NCBI GenBank assembly: GCA_029864785.1 | Contig: JAOTST010000133.1 | Span: 1-5,402, forward strand | Reading direction: 5' to 3' | From: Chromatiales bacterium | Lineage (GTDB): Bacteria; Pseudomonadota; Gammaproteobacteria; Thiohalomonadales; Thiohalomonadaceae | DNA length: 5,402 nt | Shown: positions 1 to 5,140 of the stretch, one piece after another | Numbering within the stretch: position 1 is the first letter of the stretch | Layout of the letters: each line of letters starts with the position of its first letter | Notes under the pieces: model-generated | The model's input: the letters and a program-made list of their open reading frames with translations, nothing else | Databases searched by the model: none | Told to the model about the DNA's origin: nothing | Position numbers and translations under genes: made by a program

Positions 1-1
1 A

Positions 2-397
2 TTAAACGGGATCAAATTACTGTTACTGTTGTTAGCCGGGTTGCCACTTTATGCAACAGCGGTACAGTTGGATGAGGGGCCATTACCTCCACCAGAAGGC
101 CCCTTCTTCAGTTCAAAACCGTTACTCTATTTTGGTGAAGAACCCGCGGAAACCAAGACGCTGGCTTTCGTACCACCCCCATCAACAAGCGGGGTTGGGC
201 GTTACCGTTATCCCTATTACAGTGCACCGACACGGTTTGGCTTTAGTCCTGACAGGATACCTTTTCAGCAAAGGCCTCCATTGCCTCAAGCTTGGGGAGC
301 CCCCCGTTATTACCCAATGTATCCCAATCAACAGGGCTTTCGTAATCGCGGTCGTTACCCTGTTTCCCCTCCAATCTTTGGCCGAGGAGGGCGCTAA
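2..397 (+). CDS. Small secreted proline/tyrosine-rich protein, 5' end cut by window
   Basis: I do not recognise this protein. The reading frame is open to the left edge, so the true start probably lies just outside the window. A TTG at 29 could serve as a start, but it would cut into the hydrophobic core of what looks like a signal peptide: a Leu-rich run followed by ATA before VQLDEG (coding for the cleavage region ends near 61). The mature part, about 111 residues, has no cysteine and is very rich in proline (about one residue in five), with many Tyr, Arg, Gly and Phe. Clusters such as PPP and RYRYPYY suggest an extended or disordered chain. Near the C-terminus it has GAPRYYPMYPN (296-328), which the next gene shares in similar form. 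It ends GRGGR. The next gene begins 6 bases after the stop, so the two are probably co-transcribed. Role in the envelope or outside the cell is inference only. Confidence 0.6.
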   Translation, partial: LNGIKLLLLLLAGLPLYATAVQLDEGPLPPPEGPFFSSKPLLYFGEEPAETKTLAFVPPPSTSGVGRYRYPYYSAPTRFGFSPDRIPFQQRPPLPQAWGAPRYYPMYPNQQGFRNRGRYPVSPPIFGRGGR

Positions 398-403
398 TTT
401 AAG

Positions 404-919
404 ATGCTACAACGCCTGCTTACTTTACTGTTGATCGTTTCTACCCTGCTGTTGGGGATTGCTCATGCAGAGGTTCGCTCCTGGGGCATGATTAAACCTT
501 TTGCTAATGGGACAACAAATCAGAACGGTTTTCAGGGAAGATATAATCCGTGGGATAAAGGGGTGGAGATGGATACTCCTGAACCGGAGACTCAAGCTCC
601 TGTTCAGAAGAGGATTCGTCAGAGGTGGGAGAATATTTATCATCCTCGTTCGCCGGAGAGTGGCGAAGCTTGGGCGGAGAGTCCAAATAATGAAGACAAC
701 GCTGCTCAAAAGAGAGTGTTTGGAAAGACTGATTCAAATGAAGGAACACAGGAGCAGTGGCCGGAACGACGTAAACCACGACAGCCTTATCGGTCAATGG
801 ATAGATTTAGACCGCCTTTTGTTGGCGGAGCACCCAATATGTTTCCACAATTTCCAAATATCTCATACCCTCCATATGGGGGGTATTCTCCCTATGGAGC
901 GAATGGACCGAGATATTGA
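404..919 (+). CDS. Small secreted protein with PYG-rich C-terminus, paralog-like to its neighbour
   Basis: This 171-residue protein is not one I recognise. Residues 1-22 form a good Sec signal peptide: MLQR, then a Leu/Ile/Val core, ending AHA before EVRS. The ATG at 404 is chosen because it places this signal exactly at the N-terminus and follows a GAGGAGG ribosome-binding sequence (384-390, spacing somewhat long at 13 bases). The mature chain has no cysteine and no recognisable domain. Its middle (about 60-135) is highly charged and likely disordered, with many Glu, Arg, Asn and Pro. The last 30 residues are Pro/Tyr/Gly-rich with repeated PYG units, and the chain ends GPRY. GAPNMFPQFPN at residues 142-152 matches 7 of 11 residues of the preceding protein at a similar distance from the end. 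It could be an envelope or matrix component; a sulfur-globule-type structural protein is a remote alternative based on composition only. Confidence 0.7.
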   Translation: MLQRLLTLLLIVSTLLLGIAHAEVRSWGMIKPFANGTTNQNGFQGRYNPWDKGVEMDTPEPETQAPVQKRIRQRWENIYHPRSPESGEAWAESPNNEDNAAQKRVFGKTDSNEGTQEQWPERRKPRQPYRSMDRFRPPFVGGAPNMFPQFPNISYPPYGGYSPYGANGPRY

Positions 920-967
920 TTGTTGACGTGTTTTTGAATTTAAATGGGTGGTCGAGGAAGATAGATG

Positions 968-996
968 TCGATATGCTAGATTCTCACCATCATAAT
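968..996 (+). promoter_or_regulatory. Weak candidate sigma-70 promoter before the ParA-like gene
   Basis: In the 100-base gap between 919 and 1020, CATAAT (991-996, five of six matches to the -10 consensus) lies 17 bases after TCGATA (968-973, four of six to the -35 consensus). Five-base inverted arms, TCTCA (982-986) and TGAGA (996-1000), flank the -10 box. Such a promoter would give a very short leader before the weak AGG ribosome site at 1006-1008. The gap holds nothing else I can support: no terminator hairpin and no small gene. Matches of this quality arise by chance in AT-rich DNA. Confidence 0.28.
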
Positions 997-1019
997 GAGA
1001 TAGTTAGGTTGTAAAAAGT

Positions 1020-1655
1020 ATGATAACTGTAGTTGGAAATCTTAAAGGTGGCGCCGGTAAAAGTACGGTGGCATTCAATCTGGCAGTCTGGCTGGCAAGG
1101 CATGGCGAGCGGGTGACGACCTATGATCTCGACCCCCAAAGAACGTTGACCGACGTTGCCGACGTTCGATCAGAAGAGGGCTATACCCCACTATTTAGCC
1201 TCCATTATGGTGGCACTGAGCTTATCGACGATATTAAAGAGAAGAGCGGTGAGGTGATCGTTGATGTGGGCACTGCCAATATGGATGCGTTAAAGGGGGC
1301 TCTTACGATTGCTGATCGTATCGTGATCCCTGTTCCACCTAGTCAGGCGGACGTCTGGTCTACACAGCGTTTTCTCTCAATTGTTAACAAGATCACTTCT
1401 GCGGAAAATCTTCCCGAAATTTTGGTCTTTGTTAATCGTGCGGATACTCATCAGGCGATTCGTGAGTCTGATGAGGCGGAGGAGGCTCTCGCTGAACTAG
1501 AAGGGATTCACCTTATTCGTTCTCGTCTTTGCCAACGTACCGCATATAGACGCTCTTTCAGTGAAGGGCTGGGTGTCTTTGAGCGTAAGCCTTCATCCAA
1601 GGCGTCTAAGGAATTTATTAAATTTGTCACTATTCTCTATCCGGATGTAGGTTAG
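1020..1655 (+). CDS. Compact ParA/MinD-family ATPase (orphan, no ParB)
   Basis: This is a 211-residue P-loop ATPase of the ParA/MinD superfamily. Members cycle between ATP-bound dimers on DNA or membrane and free monomers, and use this to place plasmids, chromosomes or protein cargo. Visible motifs: deviant Walker A KGGAGKST at residues 9-16, with the signature lysine K9 and the P-loop lysine K14; DLDPQ at 36-40; Walker B strand EVIVDVG at 78-84, with D82; and a C-terminal SEGLGVFE segment typical of the fold. There is no N-terminal HTH as found in P1-type ParA, and no C-terminal amphipathic helix like that of MinD is obvious. It is therefore a minimal ParA of the cargo-positioning size class. 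The ATG at 1020 puts the first beta strand (MITVVGNLKGG) at the N-terminus as expected; the ribosome site is weak. No parB or centromere-like repeats are seen. The next gene follows after 12 bases, so this ATPase probably serves the membrane proteins encoded downstream (inference). Confidence 0.9.
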   Translation: MITVVGNLKGGAGKSTVAFNLAVWLARHGERVTTYDLDPQRTLTDVADVRSEEGYTPLFSLHYGGTELIDDIKEKSGEVIVDVGTANMDALKGALTIADRIVIPVPPSQADVWSTQRFLSIVNKITSAENLPEILVFVNRADTHQAIRESDEAEEALAELEGIHLIRSRLCQRTAYRRSFSEGLGVFERKPSSKASKEFIKFVTILYPDVG

Positions 1656-1667
1656 CCAGACTCACTT

Positions 1668-2390
1668 ATGCGCGTTTTAAGTTGGATATTTCAACCGGTC
1701 TATCTCATCTTTTTTGCGATACTTGCGGCTCTTTATATCTATCGATCTGAGGTTATCCCCGAGCATCGAGATGCAGAGGAGAGTCGGGTGCTTGCTACAC
1801 GTATGGAGCAGGTGACTCACTCGATTGAAGATGAGTATCGTGCAGTTAATAAATTTGCCATAGATAAGCGACAAAAAGGCGATATAGGGCATGTTCTGGA
1901 ACAAGATGTAATCCCCCTTGTTAAGTCCGAAACAGAGCCCACCGAAATGGTTTCGGAAAAAGTTAAAATTGAGCCGCAGCCTGAGTTTATACCTGACCCC
2001 GTTGTTCAATTAAGTCCTGGTGCGGGAGAGCACGCCACAATAGTGGAGGTAGATGCAGCACTACCCATGGTTGAAACAGCTCAATCGGAAATTCCGTTGT
2101 CAGATATTCCCTCGGAGTCTCTTGGCGAGCTCTGGTACGCGGCTCGAAAGAGCGCGATGGACGGTAATATTGAGCAGGCGATAGCGAGTTATATCCGTTT
2201 AACATCGGGCTATCCGCAACATGCCAATGGTTTTGGTGAGCTGGGTAATCTTTACTATACTCAGGGCAATCTAGAGCAAGCTATTGAAGCCTATCAACAA
2301 GCGCTGTCTATCTATAAACGCCGTGGTGGTGCTGGGGAGTCAATACAACTTCAAAATATTATTAATAGGCTTAGCAATAAAAACAATTAA
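1668..2390 (+). CDS. Membrane-anchored TPR protein
   Basis: This 240-residue protein has three parts. Residues about 7-25 are a hydrophobic helix (FQPVYLIFFAILAALYIY) acting as an uncleaved N-terminal anchor. Residues about 27-150 are polar, partly helical, then Glu/Pro/Val-rich, and look like a flexible spacer. Residues about 154-220 hold two TPR units, with the hallmark pattern seen in GNIEQAIASYIRL and, more canonically, ELGNLYYTQGNLEQAIEAYQQAL; a short helix (about 224-236) caps them. TPR units bind other proteins and have no catalytic role. The residues after the anchor are mostly acidic, which favours the N-terminus in the cytoplasm and the TPR part in the periplasm, but the call is not strong. 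There is no good ribosome site; the gene starts 12 bases after the ParA stop, which suggests translational coupling. It is a likely adaptor or scaffold for its neighbours. Partner identity is unknown. Confidence 0.8.
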   Translation: MRVLSWIFQPVYLIFFAILAALYIYRSEVIPEHRDAEESRVLATRMEQVTHSIEDEYRAVNKFAIDKRQKGDIGHVLEQDVIPLVKSETEPTEMVSEKVKIEPQPEFIPDPVVQLSPGAGEHATIVEVDAALPMVETAQSEIPLSDIPSESLGELWYAARKSAMDGNIEQAIASYIRLTSGYPQHANGFGELGNLYYTQGNLEQAIEAYQQALSIYKRRGGAGESIQLQNIINRLSNKNN

Positions 2391-2409
2391 GAATACAGTG
2401 AAATACTTA

Positions 2410-2418
2410 TGCTACAAT
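2410..2418 (+). promoter_or_regulatory. Extended -10 promoter before the Met-coil gene
   Basis: TGCTACAAT consists of the TG of an extended -10 element, one spacer base, and TACAAT, which matches the -10 consensus in five of six positions. The sequence 17-18 bases upstream is a poor -35 box, as is usual for extended -10 promoters. It sits in the 68-base gap after the TPR gene, about 40 bases before the ATG at 2459. It could give the Met-coil and dynamin-like genes expression independent of the ParA and TPR genes. Confidence 0.45.
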
Positions 2419-2445
2419 CGAGGCATAAATATAAAAATCTCGATT
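2416..2445 (+). promoter_or_regulatory. 7-bp perfect inverted repeat overlapping the -10 box and 5' leader
   Basis: AATCGAG (2416-2422) and CTCGATT (2439-2445) are exact inverted copies separated by 16 AT-rich bases. The left arm overlaps the end of the putative -10 hexamer; the right arm ends one base before the Shine-Dalgarno sequence TAAGGA (2446-2451). Two readings are possible: an operator for a dimeric repressor placed over the transcription start, or a hairpin in the leader beside the ribosome site. A rho-independent terminator is unlikely, because the arms are short, the loop is large and no T run follows. Confidence 0.4.
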
Positions 2446-2458
2446 TAAGGAAAAAAAG

Positions 2459-2920
2459 ATGACAAATCAAAAAGATACCGAAAAAAGCGAGCGCAGAACA
2501 AAGGCCAACGTGACACCTATTAGCGGAGGTTCATCACAATCTGAGAATGCAGATCATCATATGGATCGGTTGGCGACGGCTTTTGAAAGTAGTGCTCATC
2601 GATGGGAGCTTATGGTCTACCCATCACTTTTTGCATTTATTATCCTCGCCAGTTATGGCTTCTTTTTGATCTATAGTCTGACGACTGACATTGCGACGAT
2701 GTCGCGCAACATCTCTCAAATGACGGTGGTCATTGATAAGATGTCATCTGAAATGAATAATCTGACGCCAATGCGTAAATCGATGGATCACATGTCAACG
2801 GATATTCGTGCCATGACGATTAATGCCGATGGTATGCGACGTGATATTGGTTATATGGGACGTGAGATAGGGTCAATGAATCATAATGTCGGGCGCATGT
2901 CGAATGCGATGCCGTGGTAG
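2459..2920 (+). CDS. One-TM protein with methionine-zipper coiled coil
   Basis: I do not recognise this 153-residue protein. Residues 1-50 are polar and likely disordered, with a basic start (K5, K9, R12, R13, K15). One transmembrane helix spans about 52-74. The rest (78-151) is a coiled coil with a striking core: position d is Met at 81, 88, 95, 109, 112, 119, 126, 133, 140 and 147 (Leu at 102), and position a is mostly Ile. The register slips by three residues between M109 and M112, close to P104. The basic N-terminus predicts cytoplasmic N and periplasmic coil. The start ATG follows AAGGA (2447-2451) with 8-base spacing, a strong ribosome site. The gene ends 35 bases before the dynamin-like gene. 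It probably forms a dimer or trimer. It could be mistaken for a chemoreceptor fragment, but it lacks HAMP and the receptor signalling hairpin. Role as partner or scaffold of the dynamin-like protein is inferred from position. Confidence 0.78.
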   Translation: MTNQKDTEKSERRTKANVTPISGGSSQSENADHHMDRLATAFESSAHRWELMVYPSLFAFIILASYGFFLIYSLTTDIATMSRNISQMTVVIDKMSSEMNNLTPMRKSMDHMSTDIRAMTINADGMRRDIGYMGREIGSMNHNVGRMSNAMPW

Positions 2921-2955
2921 AATTTTAGCGACTTGAATAATTACAAAGGGATGTC

Positions 2956-4470
2956 ATGACCTTCCATCTATTTGCGCCAGATCCTGTTATTGAACAGAGG
3001 CTTCAGTCTCTTGAAAGACATCTTAAAGATGAGAATCCGGTTCTTATAGAGGCTGTTGCCAGCTTTCGAAAGCTAGATAGAGTGGCCTACCGCCTAGGAT
3101 TTCTGCAAAGGGATCAATCCTACGCCACGATGATTCCATGGTGGCCGCTCATCTCGGTTCTTGGAACCTTCTCTGCGGGTAAATCGACCTTTATCAACCA
3201 ATATCTTGGACAGTCACTTCAAGTCTCTGGTAATCAAGCGGTCGATGATAAATTCACCGTTATTTGCCATAGTAAAGGGGAGGAGGTTCATGTCCTGCCT
3301 GGTCTTGCCCTCGATGCCGATCCTCGCTTTCCTTTCTACCAAATTAGTGAGGATATCGAGCGGGTCTCTGATGGCGAGGGGCGGCGTGTTGATGCCTATC
3401 TTCAGCTAAAGACCTGTCCCAGTGAGCGGCTCAAAGGAAAAATTATTATTGATTCTCCGGGGTTTGATGCCGATGAGCAGCGCACTTCGACCTTAAAAAT
3501 TACCGAACATATTGTCGATCTCTCGGATTTAGTACTGGTCTTCTTTGACGCTCGCCATCCCGAACCTGGAGCAATGCAGGATACGCTAGAGCATCTGGTG
3601 GCCAAGACTATTCATCGTTCAGATTCGAATAAGTTTCTCTATATCCTCAACCAGATTGATGTCACTGCGCGTGAAGATAATCCTGAAGAGGTTTTTGGAG
3701 CCTGGCAGCGGGCGATTGCCCAAAAGGGACTCACAGCGGGGCGATTTTATACCATTTATAGCCCAGATGTTTCTGTACCGATTGAGGATGATGCCCTCAG
3801 AGAGCGTTTTGAATCAAAACGAGATGCCGATCTTGCAAGTATTCATGAGCGCATTGAACAGGTTGAGATAGAGCGTGCGTACCGTATTGTTGGCGCTCTG
3901 GAAAAGAGCGCCGTTGAATTTGGTGAGCGGATTGTACCGATGCTGACCACGGCGCTTGAAAAGTGGCGACGCAATACATTGATTCTTGATGGTGTGGTAT
4001 TTGGTTCACTGTTTGCATTGCTGATTGCGCTAACCATCCAGATAGGATGGTGGGATGGTTTGTCATTTACGGCTCCGTGGTTTGATGCGCTTATAAATAG
4101 TAATATACTTTCAATGCTGGCAGGATTCTCTGCTATAGGAATAACGATCTATATCCATTTTGGATTGCGTAAATGGGCTAGAAAGCCGGTTATCAAGTGG
4201 CTAAAAGGTAAGGCAAAGACAAATGATGAATTTGCTTGTTTTGTCGGTGCTTTCATGAGAAGTTCAGCAGCATGGCGTAGCCTGTTTAGCCAGACTCCAT
4301 CGGGTTGGGGAAGGCGGGCCAAAAAAGAGATCACTCAATTGGTAAATGATACAGACCGATTTGTTCAGCAACTTAATGATCGCTTCGCAAGTCCGTCGGG
4401 TGAGCATGATAAATTGCCGATTCAAGATCAGCAGAAAGATGTGAATAAAACAGAGCAGTCGGACCCATAA
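2956..4470 (+). CDS. Dynamin-superfamily nucleotidase, EHD-like domain with two TM helices
   Basis: This 504-residue protein contains a large nucleotide-binding domain of the dynamin superfamily, whose members self-assemble on membranes and use hydrolysis to bend, fuse or cut them. Seen in order: a helical N-terminus (about 10-55); G1 GTFSAGKST at 70-78; a switch I Thr at about T101 (DDKFTVICHS); an EHD-like segment VLPGLALDADPRFPF at 113-127; G3 DSPG at 166-169; FFDARHPEPG (196-205); G4 in the variant form NQID at 232-235; a helical stretch (about 283-338); two hydrophobic helices at about 342-364 and 383-404; and a basic then polar C-terminal tail. The GTPase, TM pair, tail order resembles mitofusin-like or IniA-type topology, but the domain itself reads closest to EHD proteins, which bind ATP. 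The nucleotide is therefore uncertain. It is shorter than the classical bacterial dynamin BDLP. The ATG at 2956 has AGGG five bases upstream. Both ends are expected in the cytoplasm, with a short periplasmic hairpin. Confidence 0.88.
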   Translation: MTFHLFAPDPVIEQRLQSLERHLKDENPVLIEAVASFRKLDRVAYRLGFLQRDQSYATMIPWWPLISVLGTFSAGKSTFINQYLGQSLQVSGNQAVDDKFTVICHSKGEEVHVLPGLALDADPRFPFYQISEDIERVSDGEGRRVDAYLQLKTCPSERLKGKIIIDSPGFDADEQRTSTLKITEHIVDLSDLVLVFFDARHPEPGAMQDTLEHLVAKTIHRSDSNKFLYILNQIDVTAREDNPEEVFGAWQRAIAQKGLTAGRFYTIYSPDVSVPIEDDALRERFESKRDADLASIHERIEQVEIERAYRIVGALEKSAVEFGERIVPMLTTALEKWRRNTLILDGVVFGSLFALLIALTIQIGWWDGLSFTAPWFDALINSNILSMLAGFSAIGITIYIHFGLRKWARKPVIKWLKGKAKTNDEFACFVGAFMRSSAAWRSLFSQTPSGWGRRAKKEITQLVNDTDRFVQQLNDRFASPSGEHDKLPIQDQQKDVNKTEQSDP

Positions 4471-4498
4471 AGAGATAATAAACGGGGATGGGAATATA

Positions 4499-5140
4499 AT
4501 GATAAAAGTACTTCTAGTCGATGACCATGAACTGGTAAGAATTGGAATCAGCCGTCTTCTTGAGAATGCAGATGGAATTGAAGTTGTCGCTGAGGCCGAT
4601 AGTGGTGAGACCGCGATTGAACAGGTTAAGAAGTCGAACCCCGATGTGATTCTTATGGATGTCTCAATGCCTGGAATCGGTGGGCTTGAGGCGACAAGAA
4701 GGCTCTCCCAAACTAATCCTCTGATACCTATTGTGATTGTGACGGTGCATAGCGAAGAGCCATTTCCTAATAGTCTACTTAAAGCGGGTGCAGTGGGTTA
4801 TCTGCACAAAGGGTGTTCGGTCGATGAAATTGTTCTTGCGATTCGCAGCGTTCATGAGGGAAAGCGTTATCTGAGTAATCAGATCGCGCAGGGAATGGCT
4901 CACTCGCTCCTCTCTGAAAGTGAAGCATCACCTTTTGAAAAGCTCTCCTCGCGTGAGATGCAGGTGTTAATTATGCTTGTTAATGGTAATCGTAGCGGTG
5001 AGATAGCTAAAACACTCAACTTGAGTCCCAAAACGATTAGCACCTATCGTACCCGGTTATTCGACAAGCTCAAGGTTCATAATGAGGCAGAGATGACGCG
5101 CCTAGCATCCCGCTATGGTGTGCTTGAGGGGATTGAGTAA
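4499..5140 (+). CDS. gacA: GacA/UvrY-type response regulator (NarL/FixJ class)
   Basis: This 213-residue two-component regulator contains an N-terminal receiver and a C-terminal LuxR-type helix-turn-helix. In the receiver, D8 and D9 form the acidic pocket, D54 in LMDVSMPG is the phosphorylation site, and T82 and K104 are the conserved switch residues. The HTH lies at about 147-205, with LSSREMQVL and [19 protein letters not shown] as hallmarks. Length, the LSPKT recognition helix and the uvrC gene immediately downstream identify it as the GacA/UvrY ortholog. In studied gammaproteobacteria this protein is phosphorylated by the sensor GacS/BarA (not in this window) and turns on CsrB-type small RNAs that titrate CsrA/RsmA. 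The start ATG has GGGA (4490-4493) five bases before it; no convincing promoter is seen in the 28-base gap after the dynamin-like gene. Read-through from upstream is possible. Confidence 0.93.
   Translation: MIKVLLVDDHELVRIGISRLLENADGIEVVAEADSGETAIEQVKKSNPDVILMDVSMPGIGGLEATRRLSQTNPLIPIVIVTVHSEEPFPNSLLKAGAVGYLHKGCSVDEIVLAIRSVHEGKRYLSNQIAQGMAHSLLSESEASPFEKLSSREMQVLIMLVNGNRSGEIAKTLNLSPKTISTYRTRLFDKLKVHNEAEMTRLASRYGVLEGIE

Noticed and set aside
29..31. TTG as the start of the first secreted-protein gene
   Set aside because: It would remove most of the hydrophobic core of the signal peptide, which continues upstream in frame to the window edge.
51..434. Long open frame overlapping the first secreted-protein gene
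   Set aside because: It lies in another frame of a Pro-rich gene, has no signal or domain logic, and its composition reads as a shadow; the frame 2-397 has the signal peptide and proline-rich pattern.
425..797. Two minus-strand open frames (425-709 and 504-797)
   Set aside because: They sit opposite the second secreted-protein gene, have no ribosome site or recognisable domain, and are best explained as antisense shadows.
2..919. Sulfur globule proteins
   Set aside because: The Pro/Tyr/Gly-rich tails are reminiscent, but the middle of the second protein is charged and non-repetitive, and nothing else in the window indicates sulfur metabolism.
501..926. Open frame overlapping the second secreted-protein gene
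   Set aside because: Arg/Ile/Leu-rich nonsense-like composition in a different frame; the 404-919 frame has the signal peptide, ribosome site and shared motif.
1020..1655. Plasmid partition locus or mobile element
   Set aside because: No parB, no iterons, no replication or integrase gene, and the neighbours include chromosomal housekeeping genes.
2416..2445. Rho-independent terminator after the TPR gene
   Set aside because: The 7-bp arms enclose a 16-base AT-rich loop and are not followed by a T run; the right arm runs into the ribosome site of the next gene.
2459..2920. Methyl-accepting chemotaxis protein fragment
   Set aside because: Met-rich helices after a TM helix look similar at first, but there is no HAMP domain and no conserved signalling hairpin, and the gene is complete with its own start and ribosome site.
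4474..4479. GATAAT as a -10 box for gacA
   Set aside because: It matches five of six -10 positions, but no reasonable -35 or extended -10 element accompanies it, and the start would leave only a very short leader.
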